The notes: generated by a model from the letters alone, not told the origin. Positions 45,348 through 53,959 are shown, counted from the first letter of the stretch. The stretch: DNA of 64,000 nucleotides from Acidovorax temperans (GCF_006716905.1 NZ_VFPV01000001.1:1614001-1678000); one strand, 5' to 3'. Program-made: numbers and translations.

Positions 45348-46133
45348 ATGAGCACCAAAAAGATCGGCGACGTCATCCTCGACGTCAAGAACATCAGCCT
45401 CCGGTTCGGCGGCGTAAAGGCGCTGACCGACATCTCCTTCAACGTCAAAGAGCACGAGATCCGCTCCATCATCGGCCCCAACGGCGCCGGCAAGAGCTCC
45501 ATGCTCAACTGCATCAACGGGGTGTACACGCCGTCCGAAGGCTCCATCACCTTCCGGGGCAAGACGTTTGATCACATGAACAGCCGCCAGGTGGCCGAGA
45601 TGGGCATCGGGCGCACCTTCCAGAACCTGGCGCTGTTCAAGGGCATGAGCGTGATCGACAACATCATGACCGGCCGCAACCTCAAGATCAAAAGCAACCT
45701 GCTGCTGCAGGCGCTGCGCATCGGGCCTGCCGAACGCGAGGAAATCCGCCACCGCGAATACGTCGAGCACATCATCGACTTCCTTGAAATCCAGGCCTTC
45801 CGCAAGACCCCCGTGGGCCAGCTGCCCTACGGCCTCCAAAAGCGCGTGGACCTGGGCCGGGCTCTCGCGATGGAGCCGCAGGTGCTGTTGCTCGACGAGC
45901 CCATGGCCGGCATGAACGTGGAAGAGAAGCAGGACATGTGCCGCTTCATCCTGGACGTGAACGACGAGTTCGGCACCACCATCGTGCTGATCGAGCACGA
46001 CATGGGTGTGGTGATGGACATCAGCGACCGCGTGGTGGTGCTGGACTACGGCAAGAAGATCGGTGACGGCAGCCCTGACGAAGTGCGCAACAACGAAGAC
46101 GTGATCAGTGCCTATCTGGGCACATCGCACTAA
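45348..46133 (+). CDS. livG: Branched-chain-type ABC transporter ATP-binding protein LivG
   Basis: A 261-residue ATPase of the HAAT family, with Walker A GPNGAGKSS, LPYGLQKR in the signature position, Walker B VLLLDEPMAGM and the family's C-terminal LDYGKKIGDGSPDEV. It begins 19 bases after the synthetase stop codon. The signature reads YGLQKR rather than LSGGQ, a feature tolerated in LivG-like proteins. Downstream, a 269-base element separates it from livH. Confidence 0.93.
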   Translation: MSTKKIGDVILDVKNISLRFGGVKALTDISFNVKEHEIRSIIGPNGAGKSSMLNCINGVYTPSEGSITFRGKTFDHMNSRQVAEMGIGRTFQNLALFKGMSVIDNIMTGRNLKIKSNLLLQALRIGPAEREEIRHREYVEHIIDFLEIQAFRKTPVGQLPYGLQKRVDLGRALAMEPQVLLLDEPMAGMNVEEKQDMCRFILDVNDEFGTTIVLIEHDMGVVMDISDRVVVLDYGKKIGDGSPDEVRNNEDVISAYLGTSH

Positions 46134-46401
46134 GAGTCTGTTCGAAGCCTTTTCACGGGGTACGCATGACAACAAACGGACACGATCTAGGCGCCCGCCG
46201 CGGCACATGCTGGCGGCCTGGGCAAGTCGGGCAACAACGAGCGTGGCCGTTTGTTGCCATGCCCTTCGGGTTGTCCCGCAAAGGCAGCGTCTGCGGCGTT
46301 GCCCATCCTCGCCGCACACCAGTGCGGCTTGCGGTGGACGCCTTGCACCCACTGCCTTTGCGGGGCAACGTACTCCATGAAAAGACTTTGAACAGACTCT
46401 G
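46133..46401. repeat. 269-bp element with 31-bp terminal inverted repeats between livG and livH
   Basis: Left end AGAGTCTGTTCGAAGCCTTT and right end, inverted, AGAGTCTGTTCAAAGTCTTT; 27 of the first 31 bases match. Inside are two further inverted repeats, CAACAAACGG/CCGTTTGTTG and CCGCAAAGGCAG/CTGCCTTTGCGG. The left end begins at the last base of the livG stop codon. No open frame with coding character; MITE- or mosaic-repeat-like. Confidence 0.8.
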
Positions 46402-46412
46402 AGAACAACAAC

Positions 46413-47342
46413 ATGGCATTCTTTCTTGAAACCCTCATCGGCGGCCTGATGGCCGGCATGCTGTATTCGCTGGTCGCGTTGGGCTTTGTGCTGATCTACA
46501 AGGCCTCGGGCGTGTTCAACTTTGCGCAGGGCGCCATGGTGCTGTTCGCAGCGCTGGCCATGGCCCGCTTTGCCGAGTGGATTCCGAAGTGGACGGGCAT
46601 CGACAACCCCATCGTAGCCAACCTGGCCGCCTTCGTGATTGCAGGCGCCATCATGTTCGTGGTGGCCTGGCTGATTGAAAAGCTGGTGCTGCGCCACCTG
46701 GTCAACCAGGAAGGCGCCACGCTGCTGATGGCCACACTGGGCATTACCTACTTTCTCGAAGGCCTGGGCCAAACGCTGTTTGGCAGCGACATCTACAAGA
46801 TCGACGTGGGCATGCCCAAGGAGCCGATCTTCGCCTTTGACACCGTGTTCCAGGGCGGCATCCTGATCAACAAGGAAGACGTGATTGCCGCCGCCATTGC
46901 TGCGGGTCTGGTGGCCTTGCTGTCGGTGTTCTTCCAGAAGACTTCCACCGGCCGTGCGCTGCGCGCCGTGGCGGACGACCACCAGGCTGCGCAATCCATC
47001 GGCATTCCGCTCAACCGCATCTGGGTGATCGTGTGGTGCGTGGCCGGTGTGGTGGCCCTGGTGGCCGGGATGATCTGGGGCAGCAAGCTCGGAGTGCAGT
47101 TCTCGCTGACCACCGTGGCCCTGCGCGCTCTGCCCGTGGTGATTCTGGGCGGCCTGACTTCGGTGCCCGGCGCCATCATCGGCGGTCTGATCATCGGTGT
47201 GGGCGAGAAGCTCTCCGAGGTGTACCTGGGCCCGTTCGTGGGCGGGGGCATCGAGATCTGGTTTGCGTATGTGCTGGCGCTGGTGTTCCTTCTCTTCAGG
47301 CCTCAGGGCTTGTTCGGAGAAAAAATTATTGATCGCGTATGA
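46413..47342 (+). CDS. livH: Branched-chain-type ABC transporter permease LivH
   Basis: A 309-residue inner-membrane permease with about eight helices. LivH features: GGLMAGMLYSLVALGFVLIYKASG, FAQGAMVLFAA, RALRAVADDHQAAQSIGI and ILGGLTSVPGAIIGGLIIGV. ATG 46413 follows an AACAAC stretch with little ribosome-binding sequence. Its 3' end overlaps a hairpin, and the coding end IIDRV is echoed 122 bases downstream, suggesting an insertion there. Confidence 0.93.
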   Translation: MAFFLETLIGGLMAGMLYSLVALGFVLIYKASGVFNFAQGAMVLFAALAMARFAEWIPKWTGIDNPIVANLAAFVIAGAIMFVVAWLIEKLVLRHLVNQEGATLLMATLGITYFLEGLGQTLFGSDIYKIDVGMPKEPIFAFDTVFQGGILINKEDVIAAAIAAGLVALLSVFFQKTSTGRALRAVADDHQAAQSIGIPLNRIWVIVWCVAGVVALVAGMIWGSKLGVQFSLTTVALRALPVVILGGLTSVPGAIIGGLIIGVGEKLSEVYLGPFVGGGIEIWFAYVLALVFLLFRPQGLFGEKIIDRV

Positions 47343-47459
47343 AATACGAGACCAATAATTTTTCGAAGGAGGCACAACGCGCACCGCGCGTTGTCAGCGG
47401 GGCCGCAGGCTCCGCGTGGCACCGCAGGTGCGCCCCCGTGCAAAAGATCATTGATCGCG
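47321..47459. repeat. Insertion-like segment at the end of livH with direct repeats and hairpins
   Basis: ATTGATCGCG occurs at 47328-47337 and again at 47450-47459. Between them are a AAAAATTATTG/CAATAATTTTT inverted repeat across the livH stop and ACAACGCGC-ACC-GCGCGTTGT (47374-47394). The second copy would encode KIIDRA-stop, the apparent original livH end. Confidence 0.65.
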
Positions 47460-47493
47460 CCTAACCCACCACAAGAACAACAGGAGACACACC

Positions 47494-48570
47494 ATGCTCT
47501 ACCGCGAAAACGGCCAGTTCAAGACCAGCTACCGCGCTGACCAGCAGATCTTCCCCATCGCGCAGGACCGCATTGCCATCGGGCTCATCCTCGCGGTGGC
47601 CTTCCTGGTGGTGCCTGCGTTTGCCAGCGACTACATCTTCCGCGCCATCCTGATTCCCTTCGTCATCATGGCGCTGGCCGCCCTGGGGGTGAACATCCTG
47701 GTGGGCTACTGCGGGCAGATCTCGCTGGGCTCAGGCGCCTTCATGGCCGTGGGGGCCTACGGGGCCTACAACTTCTTCGTGCGCTTCCCCGGCATGCCGC
47801 TGATTCCTGCACTGATCCTTGGCGGGCTGTGCGCCACGTTCTTCGGCATTCTGTTCGGGCTGCCCAGCCTGCGTGTGAAGGGCCTGTACCTGGCCGTGGC
47901 CACGCTGGCGGCGCAGTTCTTCAGCGACTGGATGTTCCTGCGCATCAAGTGGTTCACCAACAACTCCGACTCGGGCTCGGTGTCGGTGACCAACCTGCAA
48001 GTGCTGGGCATGCCGATTGACAGCGCCACCAGCAAGTACGTGTTCTGCCTGGCTATTCTGGTGGTGGTGGCCCTGCTGGCCAAGAACCTGGTGCGCGGTG
48101 CCATTGGCCGCGAGTGGATGGCCATTCGCGACATGGACGTGGCCGCCGCCGTGATTGGCATCCGCCCCATGTACGCCAAGCTCAGCGCCTTCGCCGTCAG
48201 CTCCTTCATCGTGGGCATGGCGGGCGCACTGTGGGCCTTTGTGCACCTGGGTGCGTGGGAGCCTGCCGCGTTCTCGGTGGAAGTGTCGTTCCGCCTGCTG
48301 TTCATGGTGATCATCGGCGGGCTGGGCTCCATCATGGGTGCGTTCTTTGGCGCGGCCTTCATCGTGGTGCTGCCCATCGTGCTCAACCAGTTTCTGCCTG
48401 CCTTCCTGGGCCTGTTCGGTATCGAGATTTCGACAGCGGGCGTGTCCCATGCCGAGCTGATGATCTTCGGCGCCTTGATCGTCTGGTTCCTGATCGTGGA
48501 GCCCCACGGCCTGGCCAAGCTGTGGTCCACCGCCAAGCAGAAGCTGCGCCTGTGGCCCTTCCCGCACTGA
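47494..48570 (+). CDS. livM: Branched-chain-type ABC transporter permease LivM
   Basis: A 358-residue inner-membrane permease with about nine hydrophobic segments and the LivM motifs GYCGQISLGSGAFMAVGAYG, GLPSLRVKGLYLAVATLA, MAIRDMDVAAAVIGI and IIGGLGSIMGAFFGAAF. It has a cytoplasmic N-terminal segment of about 25 residues before the first helix, as usual for the family. ATG 47494 is preceded by AACAGGAGAC. It pairs with LivH. Confidence 0.94.
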   Translation: MLYRENGQFKTSYRADQQIFPIAQDRIAIGLILAVAFLVVPAFASDYIFRAILIPFVIMALAALGVNILVGYCGQISLGSGAFMAVGAYGAYNFFVRFPGMPLIPALILGGLCATFFGILFGLPSLRVKGLYLAVATLAAQFFSDWMFLRIKWFTNNSDSGSVSVTNLQVLGMPIDSATSKYVFCLAILVVVALLAKNLVRGAIGREWMAIRDMDVAAAVIGIRPMYAKLSAFAVSSFIVGMAGALWAFVHLGAWEPAAFSVEVSFRLLFMVIIGGLGSIMGAFFGAAFIVVLPIVLNQFLPAFLGLFGIEISTAGVSHAELMIFGALIVWFLIVEPHGLAKLWSTAKQKLRLWPFPH

Positions 48571-48577
48571 CATGAAA

Positions 48578-48690
48578 CACCCCCTGAGTCGCTTCGCGCC
48601 TTCCCCCTCTCTCGCGCTGCGCGCGGGAGGGAGGACGCAGCCCTCGCTGCGGGGCGGCCCTTGCTCGGCTGCCCCGGCCTGGGTAGCGCC
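48578..48690 (+). repeat. GC-rich structured repeat, family 2, copy 2
   Basis: Begins CACCCCCTGAGTCGCTTCGC, then GCCTTCCCCC, an inner GCGCTGCGCGC hairpin, GGACGCAGCCCTCGCTGCGG. It lies between livM and the binding-protein gene. Confidence 0.75.
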
Positions 48691-48770
48691 AGTTTTTACG
48701 GTGGCGCCCTGAAACGTAGCCAAGTTTGTTCCCGTGCTTGCTTCACCCTATTCATCCAAAGGAGACATCC

Positions 48771-50099
48771 ATGAAGCTTTCCAAAATCGTGATCGCCGCC
48801 GCAGTGGTTGCCGCCGGTGCGTCGTCGCTGGCCACCAGCGCCATGGCCCAGGCCAAGGAACAGTTCTTCCCGCTGCTGTCCTACCGCACGGGGCCCTACG
48901 CGCCGAACGGTGTGCCATGGGCCAATGGCAAGCAGGACTATCTGAAGATGATCAACGCCCGCGATGGCGGCATCAACGGCGTGAAGCTGACGTTTGAAGA
49001 GTGCGAAACCGGCTACGCCACCGACCGCGGCGTGGAATGCTACGAACGCCTCAAGAGCCGCCCCGGCGTGACGCTGTTTGACCCCCAGGCCACCGGCATC
49101 ACCTTCGCGCTGACCGAGAAGGCCCCCGTGGACAAGATCCCGCTGATGACGCTGGGCTATGGCCTGTCGGTGGCGCAGGACGGCCAGGCCTTCAAGTGGA
49201 ACTTCCCCTTCATGGGCAGCTACTGGACGGGCGCTGACATCCTGATCCAGCATCTGGGCAAGGCCAACGGCGGGCTGGACAAACTCAAGGGCAAGAAGAT
49301 CGCGCTGGTCTACCACGACAGCCCGTTTGGCAAAGAGCCCATCCCGGTGCTGCAGGAGCGCGCCAAGATGCATGGCTTTGAGCTGCAGATGCTGCCAGTG
49401 ACCGCGCCCGGCGTGGAACAAAAAGCCACCTGGCTGCAGGTGCGCCAAAGCCGCCCCGACTACGTGCTGCTGTGGGGCTGGGGCGTGATGAACTCCACCG
49501 CCCTGAAGGAAGCCCAGGCCACTGGCTACCCCCGCGACAAGATGTATGGCGTGTGGTGGGCCGGTGCCGAGCCCGATGTGCGTGACGTGGGCGAAGGCGC
49601 CAAGGGCTACAACGCGCTGGCTCTGAACGGCTACGGCACCCAGTCCAAGGTGATCCAGGACATCATGAAGCACGTGCACGACAAGGGCCAGGGCACAGGG
49701 CCGAAGGACGAAGTGGGCTCGGTGCTGTACACCCGCGGCGTGATCATCCAGATGCTGGCCGTGGAAGCCGTGCGCCGCGCGCAAGAGCGTTTTGGCAAGG
49801 GCAAGGTCATGACGGGCGAACAAGTACGCTGGGGCATGGAAAACCTGGCCCTGGACCAGAAGAAGCTGGACGCACTGGGCTTCAACGATGTGATGCGCCC
49901 GCTGTCCACCAGCTGCGCCGACCACATGGGCTCCACCTGGTCGCGCGTGCACACCTGGGACGGCAAAAAGTGGAACTTCTCGTCTGACTGGTACCAGGCC
50001 GACGAGCAGATCCTGAAGCCCATGATCAAGGCAGGCGCGGACAAGTACCTGGCCGACAAGAAGATGACACGACGCGATCCTGCTGATTGCAACTCTTGA
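48771..50099 (+). CDS. Periplasmic substrate-binding protein of the Liv-type transporter
   Basis: A 442-residue exported binding protein of the HAAT (type I periplasmic) family. The signal peptide is MKLSKIVIAAAVVAAGASSL with cleavage expected after AMA; the mature part starts near QAKEQFFPL. Recognisable stretches: FEECETGYATDRGVECYERLKS, KKIALVYHDSPFGKEPIP and RGVIIQMLAVEAVRRAQ. GGAGAC precedes ATG 48771. The sequence resembles binding proteins for aromatic or carboxylate compounds, next to CoA ligases. Ligand unknown. Confidence 0.93.
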   Translation: MKLSKIVIAAAVVAAGASSLATSAMAQAKEQFFPLLSYRTGPYAPNGVPWANGKQDYLKMINARDGGINGVKLTFEECETGYATDRGVECYERLKSRPGVTLFDPQATGITFALTEKAPVDKIPLMTLGYGLSVAQDGQAFKWNFPFMGSYWTGADILIQHLGKANGGLDKLKGKKIALVYHDSPFGKEPIPVLQERAKMHGFELQMLPVTAPGVEQKATWLQVRQSRPDYVLLWGWGVMNSTALKEAQATGYPRDKMYGVWWAGAEPDVRDVGEGAKGYNALALNGYGTQSKVIQDIMKHVHDKGQGTGPKDEVGSVLYTRGVIIQMLAVEAVRRAQERFGKGKVMTGEQVRWGMENLALDQKKLDALGFNDVMRPLSTSCADHMGSTWSRVHTWDGKKWNFSSDWYQADEQILKPMIKAGADKYLADKKMTRRDPADCNS

Positions 50100-50104
50100 G
50101 GTCA

Positions 50105-50225
50105 TCCCCCTGAGGCGCTGGCGCGCCTTCCCCCTTCTCTCTTAGCGCTTCGCGCTGCGGGAAGGGGGACAACGCCAGCGCGGCGGGGCGGCGCGGCCGG
50201 CGTAGGCCCTTGCGCGGCGTTCCTG
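50105..50225 (+). repeat. GC-rich structured repeat, family 2, copy 3
   Basis: CCCCCTGAGGCGCTGGCGCG, CCTTCCCCC, an AGCGCTTCGCGCT hairpin and GGGGGACAACGCC follow. It fills the gap between the binding-protein gene and livF. Confidence 0.75.
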
Positions 50226-50343
50226 GCCTCTGGGCCGCGACCGTATCAATGGCTGGTAACAAAGCGGCTGCTCCCACGCAGAACAGCCGCCAATCCAAAG
50301 AATTGCTTGCAGCTCTTTGGATTGGCACAGCGAAGGCAACACC

Positions 50344-51153
50344 ATGGACTCTAAAAACATTGTTCTCAACGTCAACGGCATCGAGGTCATCTACAACCAC
50401 GTGATCCTGGTGCTCAAGGGCGTCTCGTTGCAGGTGGCCGAAGGCAGCATCGTGGCCATTCTGGGTGGCAACGGTGCGGGCAAGACGACCACGCTGCGGG
50501 CCATCTCCAACCTGCTCAAGGGTGAGCGCGGCGAGGTGACCAAGGGCAGCATCGAGCTGCGCGGCGAACGCATTGAAAACCTGTCGCCCGCCGATCTGGT
50601 CAAGCGCGGCGTGGTGCAGGTGATGGAAGGCCGTCACTGCTTTGCCCACCTGACGATCGAAGAGAACCTGATGACGGGCTCTTACACCCGCACCAGCAAG
50701 GGCGAAATCGAGGCCAACCTGGAGAAGGTCTACAACTACTTCCCGCGCCTGAAAACGCGCCGCACCTCGCAGGCGGCCTACACCTCGGGCGGCGAGCAGC
50801 AGATGTGCGCCATTGGCCGCGCGCTGATGGCCAACCCCAGCATGGTGCTGCTCGACGAGCCCTCGATGGGCCTGGCGCCGCAGATCGTGGAAGAGGTGTT
50901 CAACATCGTCAAAGACCTGAACACCAAGGAGAAGGTCACCTTCTTGCTGGCGGAGCAGAACACCAACATGGCGCTGAAGTACGCGGACTACGGCTACATC
51001 ATGGAAAGTGGCCGCGTGGTGATGGACGGCGCCGCGAGCGACCTGGCCAGCAACGAGGACGTGAAGGAGTTCTACCTGGGCATGGGCGGCGGCGAGCGCA
51101 AGAGCTTCAAGGATGTCAAGAGTTACAAGCGGCGCAAGCGCTGGCTTGCTTAG
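50344..51153 (+). CDS. livF: Branched-chain-type ABC transporter ATP-binding protein LivF
   Basis: The second ATPase, 269 residues. Walker A GGNGAGKTTT, signature TSGGEQQM, Walker B MVLLDEPSMGL and LivF's ending with LASNEDVKEFYLGMGGG. A basic C-terminal tail (KSYKRRKRW) extends beyond the usual LivF end by about 15 residues. ATG 50344 is chosen since the GTG/TTG options upstream lie in the repeat region. It completes the five-part HAAT transporter with livG, livH, livM and the binding protein. Confidence 0.93.
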   Translation: MDSKNIVLNVNGIEVIYNHVILVLKGVSLQVAEGSIVAILGGNGAGKTTTLRAISNLLKGERGEVTKGSIELRGERIENLSPADLVKRGVVQVMEGRHCFAHLTIEENLMTGSYTRTSKGEIEANLEKVYNYFPRLKTRRTSQAAYTSGGEQQMCAIGRALMANPSMVLLDEPSMGLAPQIVEEVFNIVKDLNTKEKVTFLLAEQNTNMALKYADYGYIMESGRVVMDGAASDLASNEDVKEFYLGMGGGERKSFKDVKSYKRRKRWLA

Positions 51154-51155
51154 GG

Positions 51156-51207
51156 TGCCCCCTGTGGCGCTGCGCGCCTTCCCCCTCAGGGGGACGCACC
51201 CGGTGGC
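51156..51207 (+). repeat. GC-rich structured repeat, family 2, copy 4 (short)
   Basis: CCCCCTGTGGCGCTGCGCGC, CCTTCCCCCTCAGGGGGACGC. Lies just after livF. Confidence 0.7.
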
Positions 51208-51296
51208 CTGGCAAAGCCAGTTCCACGGGTGCGCTGGCCTTCGGCAGCGCGGGCGCCCCGGGCAGTCATCCTTTTCAGACGCTGGACGAAATTACT

Positions 51297-51355
51297 CTTA
51301 ATTTGATAGCTGCTTGCGCTTGATGGATAAGCGCCAGAGGCCGATTTCATTCAAA
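51297..51355. repeat. Palindromic repeat, family 1, copy 8
   Basis: TTTGATAGCTGCTTGCGCTT then GATAAGCGCCAGAGGCC, between livF and the PaaK-like gene, within the operon. Confidence 0.75.
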
Positions 51356-51382
51356 ACCACCACCTCACAAGGAAACACAGGC

Positions 51383-52630
51383 ATGAGCACCTTCTATGAC
51401 GCCCTGGAAACGCGCAGCCCCGCTGAGCGCGAAGCGGCCTTGATGGCGGCGCTGCCGCAGCAGATCGCCCATGCCCAAAAGGCATCGCCCGCGTTCGCCA
51501 GCATTCTGGCGGGGGTGGATGCTGGTGCGGTCACCAGCCGCGAGGCATTGGCCAAGTTGCCCGTGACACGCAAGCACGAGCTGCTGGAGCGCCAGCAGGC
51601 GGGCCGAGCCACCAATGTGTTTGGCGGCTTCAGCGCGCTGGGCTTTGGGCCGGGCATGACGCGGGTGTTTGCCAGCCCCGGCACCATCTACGAACCCGAG
51701 GGCACGCGGCCCGATTACTGGCGCATGGCGCGGGCCATTTATGCGGCGGGCTTTCGGCGCGGCGAGCTGATCCACAACAGCTTCAGCTACCACTTTGTGC
51801 CTGCGGGCTCGATGATGGAAACCGGCGCCCACGCGCTGGGCTGCACCGTCTTCCCCGGCGGCACGGGCCAGACGGAACAGCAAGTGCATGCCATGGCCGA
51901 GCTGCGGCCTGCGGGCTACATCGGCACGCCCAGCTTCCTCAAAATCATCATCGAGAAGGCCGCCGAGATGGGCGTGGCCCTGCCCACGGTGACCAAGGCT
52001 CTGGTCTCTGGCGAGGCGTTTCCGCCCAGCCTGCGCGACTGGTTTGCGCAGCAGGGCATTGCGGGTTACCAGTGCTATGCCACGGCCGACCTGGGCCTGA
52101 TTGCCTATGAAACCTCGGCCCGCGAAGGCCTGGTGCTGGATGAAGGCGTGATCGTCGAAATCGTCCGACCCGGCACGGGCGACCCGGTGCCCGAGGGCGA
52201 GGTGGGCGAGCTGGTCATCACCACGCTCAACCCCGACTACCCGCTCGTCCGCTTTGGCACTGGCGACCTGTCTGCCGTGCTGCCGGGCACCTGCCCCACG
52301 GGCCGCACCAACACCCGCATCAAGGGCTGGATGGGCCGTGCCGACCAGACCACCAAGGTGCGCGGCATGTTCGTGCACCCCGGTCAGGTGGCCGCCATCG
52401 CCAAGCGTTTCCCGCAGGTGCAGCGCGCGCGGCTGGTGGTCAGCGGCGAAATGGCCAACGACCAGATGGTGCTGCGGGTGGAAACCACCGAAACGGCCGA
52501 GGGCCTGGCCCACCAGTTGGGCGACGCCATCCGCGAAGTGACCAAGCTGCGCGGCGATGTGGAAATGGTGCCGCCCGGCACCCTGCCCAACGATGGCAAG
52601 GTGATTGAAGACGCTCGCAGCTACCGCTGA
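51383..52630 (+). CDS. PaaK-like phenylacetate-CoA ligase family protein
   Basis: A 415-residue protein of the PaaK/ANL fold, with LAKLPVTRKHELLERQQ, SMMETGAHALGCTVFPGGTGQTEQQ, YIGTPSFLKIIIEKA and the C-terminal VRGMFVHPGQVAAI, as in PaaK. The phosphate-binding P-loop, normally SSGTTGKPT, is here replaced by FASPGTIYEPEG, so ATP use is uncertain. ATG 51383 follows CACAAGGAAAC. Last gene of the transporter operon, so aryl- or acyl-CoA formation from the imported acid is its probable role. It might alternatively be a non-catalytic or altered ligase. Confidence 0.88.
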   Translation: MSTFYDALETRSPAEREAALMAALPQQIAHAQKASPAFASILAGVDAGAVTSREALAKLPVTRKHELLERQQAGRATNVFGGFSALGFGPGMTRVFASPGTIYEPEGTRPDYWRMARAIYAAGFRRGELIHNSFSYHFVPAGSMMETGAHALGCTVFPGGTGQTEQQVHAMAELRPAGYIGTPSFLKIIIEKAAEMGVALPTVTKALVSGEAFPPSLRDWFAQQGIAGYQCYATADLGLIAYETSAREGLVLDEGVIVEIVRPGTGDPVPEGEVGELVITTLNPDYPLVRFGTGDLSAVLPGTCPTGRTNTRIKGWMGRADQTTKVRGMFVHPGQVAAIAKRFPQVQRARLVVSGEMANDQMVLRVETTETAEGLAHQLGDAIREVTKLRGDVEMVPPGTLPNDGKVIEDARSYR

Positions 52631-52752
52631 CTGCGCGTGGTGTGACAGCGCAGGCCCCGCCTGCGCTGTTGATTTGCCACAAATACCGGGCACCTGAAGC
52701 GCCAACCGGCGGGCTGCAAACGCCCGCCTGCGTCAGGGATAACCCGCGCAAA

Positions 52753-52810
52753 CGCTATCAAATACATAGCTGCAGCGCTTGACACAAAAGCGCTGCAGCT
52801 ATTTTTCGTT
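52753..52810. terminator. Family 1 palindromic repeat, copy 9, acting as terminator
   Basis: ATAGCTGCAGCGCTT, seven bases, AAGCGCTGCAGCTAT, followed by TTTTCGTT. A perfect 15-bp stem with a T-run just after the operon's last gene, the best terminator-like copy of the family. Confidence 0.85.
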
Positions 52811-52901
52811 AAAGACATTACAGCGTGGCGGCTACGTACAACCCGCATTACCCCAAAAAAACGCCCTCGTTATCATCGCGCCGTTAATCAAAGGAGCATC
52901 C

Positions 52902-53891
52902 ATGAAAACATTGCTGAAACTCTCGCTGGCCGCCACTGCCGTTATCACAGCCTTCGGTGCGCAAGCGCAAGAGTTCCCGTCCAAAGACAAGACGGTGACC
53001 TTGGTCGTGCCCTATGCAGCGGGCGGCCCCACAGACCGCGTGGCCCGTGACCTGGCCGAAGCACTGCGCAAGCCCCTGGGCGGCGTGAGCGTGGTGGTGG
53101 ACAACGCGGCAGGTGCAGGCAGCACCATCGGCACCGCCAAGGCTGCACGCGCCACGCCCGATGGCTATACCTTGCTGCTCAACCACATCAGCATGTCCAC
53201 CATGCCCACGATGTACCGCAAGCTGGCCTTCAACGTGGTGAACGACTTTGAATACCTGGGCATCATCAACGATGTGCCCATGACGCTGATCGCCAAGCCC
53301 AGCATGGCGGCCAACAACTACAAGGAACTGTCCACCTGGATCAACCAGAACAAGGGCAAGATCAACCTGGGCAATGCCGGCCTGGGCTCTGCCTCGCACC
53401 TGTGCGGCCTGATGTTCCAAAGCGCTCTGCAGATCGACATGACGCCTGTGCCTTACAAGGGCACGGCCCCTGCCATCACCGACCTGATCGGCGGCCAGAT
53501 CGACCTGCTGTGTGACCAGACCACCAACACCACCAGCCAGATCGAAGGCAAGAAGGTCAAGGCCTACGCCGTGACCACCACCAAGCGCCTCACCACGCCT
53601 GCGCTCAAAGACCTGCCCACACTGGCCGAGTCGGGCTTGAAGGACTTCAACGTGACCATCTGGCACGGCGTGTACGCCCCCAAGGGCACACCGGCTGACG
53701 TGCTCAAGAAGCTGAACCAGGCCATCAAGGCCGCGCTGAAAGACCCTGAATTCATCAAGAAGCAAGAAGGCCTGGGTGCCGTGGTCGCCACCGACAAGCG
53801 CATCGAGCCTGCCGAGCACAAGAAGTTTGTGCAGTCTGAAATCGACAAGTGGGGCGCGGTGATCAAGGCCGCCGGCACCTACGCCGACTAA
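52902..53891 (+). CDS. Bug-family tripartite tricarboxylate transporter binding protein
   Basis: Periplasmic binding protein of 329 residues. The signal peptide is MKTLLKLSLAATAVITAFGAQA, cleaved before QEFPSKD. The TctC/Bug features VTLVVPYAAGGPTDRVARDLAEAL, VVDNAAGAGSTIGTA, DGYTLLLNH and GVYAPKGTPADVLKKLN are present. AAGGAG precedes ATG 52902. There are no TctA/TctB membrane genes nearby, as is usual for the many orphan Bug proteins in these bacteria. Ligand unknown, probably an organic acid. Confidence 0.92.
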   Translation: MKTLLKLSLAATAVITAFGAQAQEFPSKDKTVTLVVPYAAGGPTDRVARDLAEALRKPLGGVSVVVDNAAGAGSTIGTAKAARATPDGYTLLLNHISMSTMPTMYRKLAFNVVNDFEYLGIINDVPMTLIAKPSMAANNYKELSTWINQNKGKINLGNAGLGSASHLCGLMFQSALQIDMTPVPYKGTAPAITDLIGGQIDLLCDQTTNTTSQIEGKKVKAYAVTTTKRLTTPALKDLPTLAESGLKDFNVTIWHGVYAPKGTPADVLKKLNQAIKAALKDPEFIKKQEGLGAVVATDKRIEPAEHKKFVQSEIDKWGAVIKAAGTYAD

Positions 53892-53926
53892 GCTCTGCGA
53901 TGGGCAGGAGTTGCCCGAGCCACACC

Positions 53927-53959
53927 AGCCACCGCGCCTCCCGGCCCGGTGGCTTTTTT
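53927..53959 (+). terminator. Intrinsic terminator after the first Bug gene
   Basis: AGCCACCG, a 12-base loop, CGGTGGCT, then TTTTTC, 36 bases after the stop codon at 53891. Confidence 0.85.

Noticed and set aside
46155..46402. Coding frames of 60-90 codons in the livG-livH element
   Set aside because: They overlap each other in several phases and consist of hairpin sequence; no ribosome-binding sites.
43223..47384. Two long minus-strand frames (779 and 690 codons) opposite the synthetase and liv genes
   Set aside because: They mirror the codon pattern of the plus-strand genes and contain no recognisable domains.
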